A stretch of 64,000 bases of DNA from Roseobacter sp. MH60115 (GTDB lineage: Bacteria; Pseudomonadota; Alphaproteobacteria; Rhodobacterales; Rhodobacteraceae): the NCBI RefSeq assembly GCF_015644665.1, contig NZ_JADOBQ010000005.1, positions 310,001 through 374,000 on the forward strand. The letters run 5' to 3'. A model generated the notes under the pieces. The model was given only the letters and a program-made list of their open reading frames with translations, searched no databases and had not been told where the DNA came from. Made by a program: the position numbers and the translations under genes. Every line of letters starts with the position of its first letter. The stretch's first letter is position 1. Shown here in pieces: positions 1 through 7,801 of the stretch.

Positions 1-362
1 GCGCAATTGTCGCGATAAAGCACGCCAATTGCCTCGCCATATTTGGCTTCAAGGGTAGGGTCATGGGCCAATGCGGCAACATCGAGTGCGGCAAACTCCG
101 GCATTTGCATCAGGCGCAGGTCCTGGCGCGCTTCCACAGCCTCTGCGACCCTGTCCCGCGAGGAGTATCCCGCAAGACCCTTTACATATCCCGAGATGCC
201 AGGCCACGAGGGATAAAGCACCCACATGATGACTGAGACTATGATCGTCAGCCACAGCGAGATGTGAAACACTAGGGGCACCGGCGTGTTCAGCTCCTTC
301 AACCCGTCCCATTCATGGCCCGTGGTTTCCTGCCCGCTTGTCTCGTCCAGCTCAGGTTTCAT
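1..362 (-). CDS. ccoP: cbb3-type cytochrome c oxidase subunit III, N-terminal part (cut by window edge)
   Basis: This is the diheme cytochrome c subunit that passes electrons from soluble cytochrome c to the CcoN/CcoO core. About 120 residues are visible: the typical TTGHEWDGLKELNTPVP start, one membrane helix (about residues 30-50), then a periplasmic stretch ending at VLYRDNC, the first Cys of the first CxxCH heme site, where the window stops. The ATG overlaps the ccoQ stop as ATGA, so the two are translationally coupled. The heme domains lie outside the window. Confidence 0.93.
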   Translation of the reverse strand, partial: MKPELDETSGQETTGHEWDGLKELNTPVPLVFHISLWLTIIVSVIMWVLYPSWPGISGYVKGLAGYSSRDRVAEAVEARQDLRLMQMPEFAALDVAALAHDPTLEAKYGEAIGVLYRDNC

Positions 363-520
363 CGTTTGATCTCCTCGTTGCTGAGAGGGGATTGCGCGGC
401 ATCGTCATAGGTTTTCTTGTGCGAGGGCCAATAGACCCAGAGAGCGGCCAGCAGGAACACGACCAGCAGGTAAACCGCCCCCCAGGTCTTGGAGAAAACA
501 AGGACTGTATCATGGGTCAT
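359..520 (-). CDS. ccoQ: cbb3-type oxidase small subunit CcoQ
   Basis: A 53-residue protein beginning MTHDTVLVFSKTWGAVYLLV, with one membrane helix and a short charged tail containing WPSHKKTYDDAAQ. Size, helix position and tail match CcoQ/FixQ, which stabilises the oxidase and the CcoP interaction. Its ATG overlaps the ccoO stop (ATGA at 517-520) and its stop overlaps the ccoP start (359-362), giving the standard N-O-Q-P gene order. Confidence 0.93.
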   Translation of the reverse strand: MTHDTVLVFSKTWGAVYLLVVFLLAALWVYWPSHKKTYDDAAQSPLSNEEIKR

Positions 521-1248
521 CTGTTGTTTGCCTCCGCATCGAAGCTGTCAAAATCAACGAGCGTCCCCAGCATTTGCAGATAGGCGACAACCGCGTCCAT
601 TTCGGTCAACCGGTCAGGCTGGCCATCAAAATCGCGAACCTGCACGTTGTCGCCATAGCTTTCGCGCAGATCATCCTCGTAATCCGCAAGCGGGTCGGCC
701 TGCCGCAAGGCGTCTCTTGCCGCATGGTTGATCTGGTCATCTGAATAGGGCACGCCGACGCGCCGCAATGCGGTCAAGGCGCCGCTCAGCTGCTGCGTAT
801 CAAGCCTGTTTTCCAGCAGAAAGCTGTAACCGGGCATCACCGACCCTTCGACAGACTCCCGTGGGTTGGCCAGATGTGCCACATGCCAGGTGTCGGAGTA
901 TTTCGCGCCGACGCGGGAGAGATCCGGCCCGGTGCGTTTTGACCCCCATTGGTGCGGGTGATCGTACATGCTTTCAGCAGCAAGGCTGTAATGACCATAT
1001 CGGTCCACATCCGAGCGCAACGTCCGGATCATCTGGCTGTGGCAGGCATAGCACCCTTCGCGCACATAGATATCGCGCCCGGCGTTTTCCAACGGCGTAT
1101 AGGGGCGCATCCCGTCGACCTCTTCCACAGTGTTTTCAATGGTGAACAGAGGGGCAATCTCAAAGAGGCCACCCAATGAGGCCACGAACAGGATCATCAG
1201 CGCGAACCCGATGCCGTTACGTTCAAGTCTTTGGTGTGCTGTGCTCAT
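517..1248 (-). CDS. ccoO: cbb3-type cytochrome c oxidase subunit II (monoheme)
   Basis: Monoheme cytochrome c subunit of the cbb3 terminal oxidase. The start at 1248 gives MSTAHQRLERNGIGFALMIL, with one N-terminal membrane anchor. A longer reading frame begins inside ccoN and is unlikely to be used. The heme site is EGCYACHSQMIRT, and the YDHPHQWGSKRTGPDLSRVG stretch is diagnostic of CcoO. The product is 243 residues, the normal size. It follows ccoN by 4 bases and overlaps ccoQ. Confidence 0.95.
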   Translation of the reverse strand: MSTAHQRLERNGIGFALMILFVASLGGLFEIAPLFTIENTVEEVDGMRPYTPLENAGRDIYVREGCYACHSQMIRTLRSDVDRYGHYSLAAESMYDHPHQWGSKRTGPDLSRVGAKYSDTWHVAHLANPRESVEGSVMPGYSFLLENRLDTQQLSGALTALRRVGVPYSDDQINHAARDALRQADPLADYEDDLRESYGDNVQVRDFDGQPDRLTEMDAVVAYLQMLGTLVDFDSFDAEANNR

Positions 1249-1252
1249 CGCT

Positions 1253-2875
1253 CTATTCCCCGGGCTGCAGAATTGGACGGTTTGCATCAGATGCGGGTGC
1301 CATGCGGGGTCCATTGACGGTCATGTAGATATTGTAGGCTCCGAGGCAGGCCCCGATCAGGTACAACAGCCCGCCGATGGCCCGGGCAAAGTAATAGGGC
1401 CGCATCGCATCCACCGTATCGATGAACGCGTAGACGAAATTGCCGTCCGCATCATAGGTTTGCCACATCAGCGCTTGGGTGATGCCGCTGTTCCACATCG
1501 CGCCGACGTAGATCAGCGTGCCGGAGAGGGCGAGCCAGAAATGCCAGGCCTCAAGGCGCAGTGAATAGGTGCCCTCCCGCTTCCAGATCCATGGCACCAT
1601 CTTGTACATCGCGCCGAAGGTGATGAAGGCGACCCAACCCAGCGCGCCCGCGTGCACATGGCCCACGGTCCAGTCCGTGTAGTGGCTGAGCGTGTTTACA
1701 GGGCGAATGGCGAGGAACGATCCCTCGAACGTCGCCAGCCCATAAAACAGGATCGCGACCATCATGAAGCGCACGGCAGGATCGGTGCGCACCTTATCCC
1801 AGGCCCCGTTGATGGTGAGGATGCCGTTAAAGACCGACCCCCAGCTGGGCACCAGCAGGATGACCGACATGGTCATCCCCAGATACTGCACCCAATCGGG
1901 CAGGGCCGTATAATGCAGGTGGTGCGACCCGGCCCAAAGGTACAGGAAAGTGATGCCCCAGAACCCGATGATCGACAGCCGGTAGGAATAGATCGGGCGG
2001 TTCACCGCCTTGGGCAGGAAGTAGTACATCATCCCGAGGAACCCGGCGGTCAGCAGGAAACCCACGGCATTATGGCCGTACCACCATTGCGTCATGGCGT
2101 CCTGAACGCCGGAAAAGAGCGAGTAGCTTTTGGGATAGGCAATGCTGATCGGCATGGCGAGGTTGTTGACCACATGCAGCATCGCGATCACCACGATAAA
2201 GCCCATGTAATACCAGTTTGCGACGTAGATATGCGGCTCTGCCCGATTGGCGAGCGTGCGCATGTAAATCCACAGATAACCGACCCAGGCGAAGGTCAGC
2301 ACCAGATCGGCGTACCATTCCGGCTCGGCATATTCTTTTGATTGGGTGATGCCCATCGGGTAGCCGGTGACCGCTAACAGGACGAACAGATTGTAGCCGA
2401 AGAAAACAAACCATGGGGAGACCTCACTGGCCAGCCGTGCGCGCGAGGTGCGTTGCACCACATAAAAAGAAGTGGCCATCAACGCGTTACCACCAAAGCC
2501 GAAGATCACGGCAGTGGTGTGCATGGGTCGGATACGTCCAAAGTTAGACCACGACATGTCGCCGTTCCAGGACGGGATCGCAAGCTGCCACGCCAGGATG
2601 TCGCCAATGGTGAAGCCGATCACACCCCAGATGAAGGTCGCCCAAACACCCCATTTGATGACGGTATCTGCGTATTCATGCGGGATGTCGGGCTGTTTGT
2701 CATTCAACCGGTTGATCAGATTCATCAATCCCCAGCCGGCCACAATCGCGATCAGCCAGCCGTGAACGACATATCCAGCCTCCCGGCCAAACCCCAGGAT
2801 CGCAACGCCGAGGAGGAACACCATGAGGGTCGCGGCGAAGATGACACCGATTTCGAGACGGTCTGAGGTGGTCAT
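1253..2875 (-). CDS. ccoN: cbb3-type cytochrome c oxidase subunit I
   Basis: Catalytic heme-copper subunit, 540 residues and about 12 membrane helices. It carries the low-spin heme region RPMHTTAVIFGFGGNA, the active-site WWYGHNAVGFLLTAGF, the AGSHHLHYTALPDW helix with copper-ligand histidines, and TVGHVHAGALGWVAF with the distal heme ligands. It reduces oxygen at low concentration and pumps protons. The ATG overlaps the stop of the DUF1971 gene (ATGA, 2872-2875), so the upstream accessory genes are part of the same operon. No FNR box was recognised by eye. Confidence 0.97.
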   Translation of the reverse strand: MTTSDRLEIGVIFAATLMVFLLGVAILGFGREAGYVVHGWLIAIVAGWGLMNLINRLNDKQPDIPHEYADTVIKWGVWATFIWGVIGFTIGDILAWQLAIPSWNGDMSWSNFGRIRPMHTTAVIFGFGGNALMATSFYVVQRTSRARLASEVSPWFVFFGYNLFVLLAVTGYPMGITQSKEYAEPEWYADLVLTFAWVGYLWIYMRTLANRAEPHIYVANWYYMGFIVVIAMLHVVNNLAMPISIAYPKSYSLFSGVQDAMTQWWYGHNAVGFLLTAGFLGMMYYFLPKAVNRPIYSYRLSIIGFWGITFLYLWAGSHHLHYTALPDWVQYLGMTMSVILLVPSWGSVFNGILTINGAWDKVRTDPAVRFMMVAILFYGLATFEGSFLAIRPVNTLSHYTDWTVGHVHAGALGWVAFITFGAMYKMVPWIWKREGTYSLRLEAWHFWLALSGTLIYVGAMWNSGITQALMWQTYDADGNFVYAFIDTVDAMRPYYFARAIGGLLYLIGACLGAYNIYMTVNGPRMAPASDANRPILQPGE

Positions 2876-3192
2876 AGCGTAACCTCCTCGTCGTCACGGT
2901 CCGAGTCCCTGGTCGCGGGATCATGGTAGAATTCAACGTGGAAACGGACCGGCCCATCCGGCGCAATCTTGTGTAGTTCCCCGGGCAGGATCACGCCGGG
3001 ATGATCCGGGGTCAAAAGCTGCGGTTGCTGGTCGATACGCGTGTAAATCAGCTGGCCGCTGTCGATCACGATCAAACCCCATGATTTGGGTTTGGTGCTG
3101 TGATTACTCAGGAGCGGCTTTGGAATAGTCGTCTCATCAAAGGTTTTGGTTTGCGAATATTTGCGCGCACCTTGCGGCAGAGAAACTGTCAT
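2872..3192 (-). CDS. DUF1971 (YeaR/TehB N-terminal-like) cupin-fold protein
   Basis: A 106-residue protein with the pattern F-x-E-T-TIP-x-x-L, a WGLIVIDSGQLIYTR strand and HPGVILPGELHKIAPDGPVRF, typical of the DUF1971 small beta-barrel domain. E. coli YeaR, of this family, belongs to the nitrate/NO-responsive yeaR-yoaG operon under NsrR and NarL, which is known from other work. Here the gene sits between a DUF2189 membrane protein and ccoN with ATGA overlaps on both sides (3189-3192 and 2872-2875). A role in protecting or tuning the oxidase under NO is inference. The start at 3192 is preferred over the 3231 alternative because it gives the coupled overlap. Confidence 0.85.
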   Translation of the reverse strand: MTVSLPQGARKYSQTKTFDETTIPKPLLSNHSTKPKSWGLIVIDSGQLIYTRIDQQPQLLTPDHPGVILPGELHKIAPDGPVRFHVEFYHDPATRDSDRDDEEVTL

Positions 3193-3956
3193 GCACGGGC
3201 TCCTTTGAAGAGGTCGCAATAGGCGTGCCATGTGGCAAACCCGAGAAGCGGGAAGATGATGATGAGGCCCAGAAGCCCCGTCAGCAGACCGATCAGGATG
3301 CCTGCGCAGACCACGGCGGCCCAGCTGATCATCAGGCGGAAATTATGTGTGGTCGCATTGAAGCTGAGGCCCATCGCAGAGAAACAGTCGATCTTGCGAT
3401 CCACCAACATGGGAATAGAGAAAACGGAGATCGCAAAGCCGAGCGCTGCAAACAGCCCGCCGAACACGCTGCCAACAACAATCGTCGCAATTCCCTGAGG
3501 GCTCGACAGCAGCGTCGCCATCGCCTCGACAAAGCCCGCGAAGGGTAGCAGCCCGAAAAAGATCGCAAAGATGAGTGTTGCGGCGCGGATCCAGGCCAGA
3601 GCGAACACCATCAAAATGATGCCGATCAGGATGATCTGCTCGGGGGAGGCCACTTCTGCTGTTCCGCCGTCCTGCCCGCCACGGCTCATGCCATAAAGCC
3701 CGATGGTCGCCAGCGGCCCGACCAACATGCCACCCGCCAGAATGGGCAACAGCGCCCATTCGAGGTCGAAGTGCCAAAGCAGCAGTAGGGTCACCCATCC
3801 GGCAGCACAGAGCGCGATGCCGTAGCAGACCGCCGCTACCGTGTGCCGTTTCAGATCGGATACTGCCAGGTTCAACCAGCGCCTGATCACCGTAACGATT
3901 GGCTCTTCAACGCGCCGCGCTTTCCACCGGGGGGTGCCGGTTGCTGCAACATCCAT
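3189..3956 (-). CDS. DUF2189 integral membrane protein
   Basis: A 255-residue multi-pass membrane protein with about six helices. The cytoplasmic N-terminus carries IVTVIRRWLNLAVSDLKRH, the recognisable DUF2189 entry, and the first helix follows it. Function is unknown. It is translationally coupled to the DUF1971 gene downstream and starts one base after the stop of the upstream 4-TM gene, so it belongs to the oxidase operon. A role in oxidase assembly or in metal or NO handling is plausible from context only. Confidence 0.8.
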   Translation of the reverse strand: MDVAATGTPRWKARRVEEPIVTVIRRWLNLAVSDLKRHTVAAVCYGIALCAAGWVTLLLLWHFDLEWALLPILAGGMLVGPLATIGLYGMSRGGQDGGTAEVASPEQIILIGIILMVFALAWIRAATLIFAIFFGLLPFAGFVEAMATLLSSPQGIATIVVGSVFGGLFAALGFAISVFSIPMLVDRKIDCFSAMGLSFNATTHNFRLMISWAAVVCAGILIGLLTGLLGLIIIFPLLGFATWHAYCDLFKGARA

Positions 3957-3957
3957 A

Positions 3958-4404
3958 TCAAATCCGTCCTGTCTGAAATGTCGGGGAGAGCAACGTCAGC
4001 GCCGCGGCCAGCAGCAAAGCGAGCAGTTTTGTGCATTCCAATGCGATGAAGACCAGATGCAGCTTTGAGCCACCCAATGCAGTCCCGGCAATCACCTGAT
4101 CTGTGAGCTCTGACAGCTGTGGCAGAACGACAAAGCGTTGGGCGATAAATACGGACAGGGCGACCAGCACAAATGCCTGCACACGCGGCGTTTCGATCGC
4201 GATGGCAAGTGCGGCAAATGCAGCGAGGACCATCTCCAGATACCCCACCCATAAGAACTGTACACGCCCGACTTGCAGGGCTACCGGTCGCGTTAAGTCG
4301 GCCACCTGAAACTTTGCGGGGGCCGCAATCATATTGGCTGAAATCGATGCGCCGGCCCAAATGAGCAGAGACATTACGACTAGCAGTCGCGCTGTAATCA
4401 GCAT
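3958..4404 (-). CDS. Uncharacterised four-helix membrane protein, first gene of the oxidase operon
   Basis: 148 residues with four predicted membrane helices: an N-terminal one with signal-like MLITARLLVVMSLLIWAG, two in the middle and one near the C-terminus. The start at 4404 was chosen because an AAGGAA ribosome site lies about 7 bases upstream; an alternative start at 4458 lacks one. I do not recognise the family with certainty. It may resemble DUF4149-like proteins. It is separated from the DUF2189 gene by a single base and is probably the promoter-proximal gene of the cbb3 operon. Confidence 0.7.
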   Translation of the reverse strand: MLITARLLVVMSLLIWAGASISANMIAAPAKFQVADLTRPVALQVGRVQFLWVGYLEMVLAAFAALAIAIETPRVQAFVLVALSVFIAQRFVVLPQLSELTDQVIAGTALGGSKLHLVFIALECTKLLALLLAAALTLLSPTFQTGRI

Positions 4405-4754
4405 TTTGCAGTTCCTTTTTGCCCAATGACCAACGAGGGCATGAGGCCGGAGAGGCACTCCCTTGATCTCCAGCAGTTGTTGACGATGACCGTCTGGAAA
4501 GTGGAGGGCGACCGCGTGCCAGGATGGCCAAATGCGCCTTAGTGACCGATCGCGGCTATTCTGGCCAGGTTTGTCGCTAACTCATCGCCCTATCGGATGC
4601 CTGACGCAGAAAGCCCGGGCAGAACACTGTTTTTGTCGCTTCACTCCTTAGCTGTCCCGACCATGGATTCGTTGAGCGTGGTTTTATGATCTTTAAATGG
4701 TATTTACAATGCTTATTTTAACTATATGATTTGAAGACGAAAGATTGGAGGTAA
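4405..4754. other. Intergenic region holding the divergent promoters of the cbb3 operon and the haemoglobin gene
   Basis: About 350 bases with no convincing gene. The sequence becomes AT-rich after about 4680. TTTTAACTAT at 4716-4725 recurs at 4836-4845, where it forms half of an inverted repeat. No textbook FNR (TTGAT-N4-ATCAA) or NnrR site was found by eye. Confidence 0.5.
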
Positions 4755-4835
4755 ATGACGCCATTTTGGATATGCTCACTCGTTCTCTGTTCGGGCGCTT
4801 CACGCTTATCAGAATCATTTACATCAAAAATATAG
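4755..4835 (+). CDS. Possible 26-residue microprotein or leader peptide
   Basis: An ATG at 4755 follows GGAGG (4747-4751) at about 3 bases, and 26 codons (MTPFWICSLVLCSGASRLSE...) run to TAG at 4833. It begins with a short hydrophobic segment containing two cysteines. It lies about 70 bases upstream of the haemoglobin gene and ends exactly at the inverted repeat 4832-4845. It could be a leader peptide or chance; no homologue is claimed. Confidence 0.25.
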   Translation: MTPFWICSLVLCSGASRLSESFTSKI

Positions 4836-4845
4836 TTTTAACTAT
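4832..4845. promoter_or_regulatory. Candidate operator: inverted repeat ATAGTT-TT-AACTAT
   Basis: A 6-bp perfect inverted repeat with a 2-base centre, in AT-rich DNA 63 bases before the preferred haemoglobin start. The right arm plus centre (TTTTAACTAT) is repeated at 4716-4725. Its position suits an operator for a dimeric regulator such as the nearby Rrf2 protein. The sequence does not match the classical NsrR palindrome, so the assignment is inference. Confidence 0.35.
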
Positions 4846-4908
4846 CTTTTTGAATGATGCACCGAAAACTAGCGTTATCCTGCCTGCCCCTGAATGGAGA
4901 ATTGCCAA

Positions 4909-5307
4909 GTGACACCACCCCGCATTGATATTGATCGAAAGGCTATCGCCGACGTGGTAGCGGTGTTTTATCGGCGCGTCCGGAAGGACGAGACGCTTGC
5001 CCCAATCTTTGCTGAGCATGTCAAAAACTGGCCCGAGCATGAGGAAAAGATCACCCGTTTCTGGGCGAATGCGCTGCTGTTTGAACGATCTTACTCAGGC
5101 AATCCGATGCGTGCGCATTTGGATGCGGGAAACGTTCGACCGGAGCATTTTGAGCGGTGGCTGACCCTTTTTGACGAGGTACTAAATGCCCACATCAACT
5201 CACCGCAACGGGAGCAATGGTCGGCCTTGGTGCACAGGATCGGTCGCGGCTTGTCCTTTGGTTTGACCGAGTTCCAGAAAGCCCCGGGTGATCCGCCAAA
5301 ATTCTGA
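4909..5307 (+). CDS. Group III truncated haemoglobin
   Basis: A 132-residue globin of the trHbIII (Ctb-like) type. It has IADVVAVFYRRVRKDETLAPIF at the start, HVKNWPEHEEKITRFWANALL in the middle and the AHLDAGNVRPEHFERWLTLF proximal-histidine region typical of the group. Such proteins bind oxygen and NO and are linked to NO or nitrosative stress and microaerobic growth. The GTG at 4909 is preferred to the ATG at 4894 because GGAG at 4896-4899 is placed correctly for it. The gene lies between the divergent cbb3 operon and an Rrf2 regulator. Confidence 0.88.
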   Translation: MTPPRIDIDRKAIADVVAVFYRRVRKDETLAPIFAEHVKNWPEHEEKITRFWANALLFERSYSGNPMRAHLDAGNVRPEHFERWLTLFDEVLNAHINSPQREQWSALVHRIGRGLSFGLTEFQKAPGDPPKF

Positions 5308-5410
5308 CACAGGATCATAGCGTCAAAGATAGCGCGATCCCGCTGGAGTGGTCATTTGGTCTGGGCGAGTGCAAAGTTGAGAGGGAAGAACAGTGAAGGA
5401 ATTCATATTC

Positions 5411-5436
5411 TGCATTTGAGTTACCAATAAAATGCA
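5411..5436. promoter_or_regulatory. Inverted repeat TGCATTT / AAATGCA before the Rrf2 gene
   Basis: Seven-base arms at 5411-5417 and 5430-5436 are separated by 12 bases, immediately ahead of the regulator start. Each arm resembles the ATGCATTT half-site of NsrR operators, but the spacing is too wide for a standard NsrR site. It may be an autoregulatory site or a weak hairpin. Confidence 0.35.
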
Positions 5437-5449
5437 ATAGGTGTCAAAT

Positions 5450-5899
5450 ATGCAGCTTTCAACATTCTCTGACTACGCGATCCGTACGCTTATGCATCTG
5501 GCGGTGGCCGATAGACACATGCTGACAACGCGCCAGATCGCAGTCATCCATGGGGCAAAATACAATCATCTTGCAAAAGTCACCCAGTGGCTTGTGAGGG
5601 AAGGCTATGTCGTTTCGATGCGCGGCAGAGCAGGTGGACTGAAGCTTGCCATGGATACTAAGGAAATAAATGTCGGTCTTGTTTTGCGAGACCTTGAAAG
5701 CCAAAGCGCACTTGTTGAATGTATGAGGGCCGATGGCGGATCCTGCGTCTTGTCACCGCTATGTCCGCTAACAACGGCTTTGAAGGCTGCACAGACGGCT
5801 TTCTTCGATTCCCTTTCCCAGCTCACACTCCACGACCTGACAAATGATAATCGCCCAATTGGTCATTTACTGTCGCAACTTAACGGCGAGGTAACCTAG
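5450..5899 (+). CDS. Rrf2 family transcriptional regulator, NsrR-like
   Basis: 149 residues. The N-terminal MQLSTFSDYAIRTLMHLAV matches NsrR, followed by a winged helix (about 25-75, with GRAGGLKLA wing) and a three-cysteine cluster ligand set: one Cys at VEC, one at GGSC, one at SPLC. This fits an NO-sensing [Fe-S] regulator. The ATG at 5450 is chosen over the GTG at 5441 because TAGGTG lies just upstream and the MQLS start is conserved. Context with a haemoglobin, a YeaR-like protein and the cbb3 oxidase supports NO sensing, although RirA-like or other Rrf2 functions are possible. Confidence 0.85.
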   Translation: MQLSTFSDYAIRTLMHLAVADRHMLTTRQIAVIHGAKYNHLAKVTQWLVREGYVVSMRGRAGGLKLAMDTKEINVGLVLRDLESQSALVECMRADGGSCVLSPLCPLTTALKAAQTAFFDSLSQLTLHDLTNDNRPIGHLLSQLNGEVT

Positions 5900-6268
5900 A
5901 GATACATAGCGCCCGTGCGCCTTCCTGTTTGAAGCGATCCATTTCATGCTGATATTGTTCGGGCCACAGTGCTTCGCGTTGCGTCAGCCAAGGATCTTTT
6001 CAATGCGCTCCAATTTGCTGTGAACATTGCATCTGGCCTCTTGAATAGCGCCTGATCAGCCCGTGCGTTTCAGTTCATGATGCCTCAAAAAAATACAGGC
6101 ATCATGAACTCTTTGAGTCCGGGTAACCTCGCAAGTCACTAGAAAATCCAAAACGTCTTTCACGCTTTCGGCTATGAGCACTTTAGACCATAACTTCAAC
6201 GACATAGCAGAGGACAAAGGTCAATGAAGACAATTGAACCTGTGAGGATTAGTTTAGTGCCGGAGCGA
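5900..6268. other. Non-coding stretch between the Rrf2 gene and the IS element
   Basis: About 370 bases without a supported gene. It holds a perfect 14-bp inverted repeat (6072-6110). An ATG at 6224 preceded by AAAGG begins a reading frame (MKTIEPVRISLVPER) that enters the IS left end, perhaps the first codons of a gene interrupted by the insertion. Confidence 0.5.
6072..6110. repeat. Perfect 14-bp inverted repeat (hairpin)
   Basis: AGTTCATGATGCCT at 6072-6085 and its exact reverse complement at 6097-6110 flank an 11-base A-rich loop. No T-run follows on either strand, so it is not a standard intrinsic terminator. It lies about 170 bases downstream of the Rrf2 gene and 160 bases before the IS. 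It may stabilise a transcript end or be a remnant of a mobile element. Confidence 0.7.
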
Positions 6269-7801
6269 ATTTTGTTGAAAAACTCTGACTTGATCGGTTG
6301 CCCATTCGCTGATTCAATTCCCGTATTGATGGGGGAATTTAGCGATGATGGGACCGAAGCAGGAAGCACAGGCGGCGCTGTTTTGTGAGTTCTCGCTGGA
6401 AGATCACGTTTCACAAGATCATCTGCTAAGGTCGATTGACCGGTTCGTCGATCTGAGTGACATCCGTCAATATCTAGCTGACTTTTACAGCCACACTGGT
6501 CGCCCTTCGGTTGATCCTGAACTGCTTATCCGCATGCTTCTTGTCGGCTATTGTTTCGGCATCCGATCCGAACGCCGTCTTTGTGATGAGGTGCATCTGA
6601 ACCTTGCTTATCGCTGGTTCTGCCGCCTTGATTTGTCCGACCCTGTGCCGAACCATTCAACCTTCTCAAAGAACCGACACGGGCGTTTCCGGGAAAGCGC
6701 ATTGCTTAGGCATCTGTTCGAGAAGACAGTCGCACGGTGCATCTCATATGGGTTGGTGAGCGGTCAGCGCCTTGCGGCAGATGCCAGCTTGATTGAAGCT
6801 GACGCCAACAAACAGAACTCAACGCCAAAGGAAGACTGGGACTCTAGCGCCATTGATCCTGCGGATGCGCCGCGCGCAGTGAGGGAATATCTCGACGTCT
6901 TGGATGACGCAGCTTTTGGCGCAGCATCGGAGGTCGAACCCAAGTTCACATCCCATTCTGATCCTGCAAGCCAGTGGACTGCAGCGCGCAAAGGACCTGC
7001 ATTCTTTAGCTATTCCACCAACTACTTGATCGACACCGACCACAGCGTGATCGTGGATGTTGAAGGCACAAGATCAATCCGACAGGCTGAAGTTGGCTCT
7101 GTGCGCACTATGTTGGATCGTATCAAGGTGCAGCATGACATTCATCCTGAACGATTGATTGCAGACAGCGCATATGGATCTGGACCAATGCTGGGTTGGC
7201 TGGTGGATCGCGACATCAAACCTCACATTCCTGTGCTGGATAAGGCAGGTAGAACAGACGGTACATGGTCCCGAACCGATTTCGAATGGGACGCTGAGAA
7301 CAACCAATATATTTGCCCGGAAGGCGAGCCGCTCAAACAGTTCCGGCGCAATTACTCAGATCCTAAGCGGAAACCCACAGGCAAAGGGGTTGCCAAGTAT
7401 CAGGCTCTGAGACACACCTGCCAAGCCTGCCCATCGAAGATGAAGTGCTGCCCGAAAGCAGATGCGCGCAAGATCACCCGCGAAGAACATGAGGATGCCC
7501 GTCAAGTGGCACGCGACATCGCTAAGACCAAACAGTATGCGATCTCAATGCGGCTCAGAAAAAAGGTCGAGATGCTCTTCGCCCACCTCAAACGCATTCT
7601 GGGGCTGGGACGATTGCGATTACGCGGCCCATGCGGCGCGAATGACGAATTCCTCCTCGCCGCCACAGCTCAAAACCTCCGGAAATTAGCAAAGATCTTT
7701 CCTGCACTGCAGCAAACGTGCAAAGCCTGACAAGAAAGGCCCTCGCGTTCAGTTCAGCGCCCTTCTTTCTGCGCCCGCAACACGTTGTTTTTCCACAGAA
7801 T
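6269..7801 (+). mobile_element. IS1182-type insertion sequence, apparently complete
   Basis: Terminal inverted repeats were found by eye. The left end is ATTTTGTTGAAAAAC (6269-6283). The right end read on the minus strand is ATTCTGTGGAAAAAC (7801-7787), matching 13 of 15. These ends resemble those of many IS1182 elements. They bracket one intact transposase gene with about 75 bases on each side, giving an element of about 1.53 kb. The exact outer borders and any target duplication could not be fixed; no clear duplication is visible. Confidence 0.8.
6345..7730 (+). CDS. IS1182 family transposase
   Basis: 461 residues, full length and without disruption. The N-terminal DUF772-type domain carries FSLEDHVSQDHLLRSIDRFV and RPSVDPELLIRMLLVGYCFG. 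The catalytic DDE core includes QRLAADASLIEADANK (first Asp), ERLIADSAYGSG (second Asp), a four-cysteine patch (HTCQACPSKMKCCP) and a C-terminal KKVEMLFAHLKRILGLGRLR with the final Glu. It would cut and join the IS ends. The start MM at 6345 follows a GGGGGA ribosome site. Confidence 0.95.
   Translation: MMGPKQEAQAALFCEFSLEDHVSQDHLLRSIDRFVDLSDIRQYLADFYSHTGRPSVDPELLIRMLLVGYCFGIRSERRLCDEVHLNLAYRWFCRLDLSDPVPNHSTFSKNRHGRFRESALLRHLFEKTVARCISYGLVSGQRLAADASLIEADANKQNSTPKEDWDSSAIDPADAPRAVREYLDVLDDAAFGAASEVEPKFTSHSDPASQWTAARKGPAFFSYSTNYLIDTDHSVIVDVEGTRSIRQAEVGSVRTMLDRIKVQHDIHPERLIADSAYGSGPMLGWLVDRDIKPHIPVLDKAGRTDGTWSRTDFEWDAENNQYICPEGEPLKQFRRNYSDPKRKPTGKGVAKYQALRHTCQACPSKMKCCPKADARKITREEHEDARQVARDIAKTKQYAISMRLRKKVEMLFAHLKRILGLGRLRLRGPCGANDEFLLAATAQNLRKLAKIFPALQQTCKA

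Noticed and set aside
5900-6050. Minus-strand reading frame with protein-like WPEQYQHEMDRFKQEG
   Set aside because: The frame is bounded by stops, has no start codon, and is only about 39 codons long. It may be a gene scar but is not supported.
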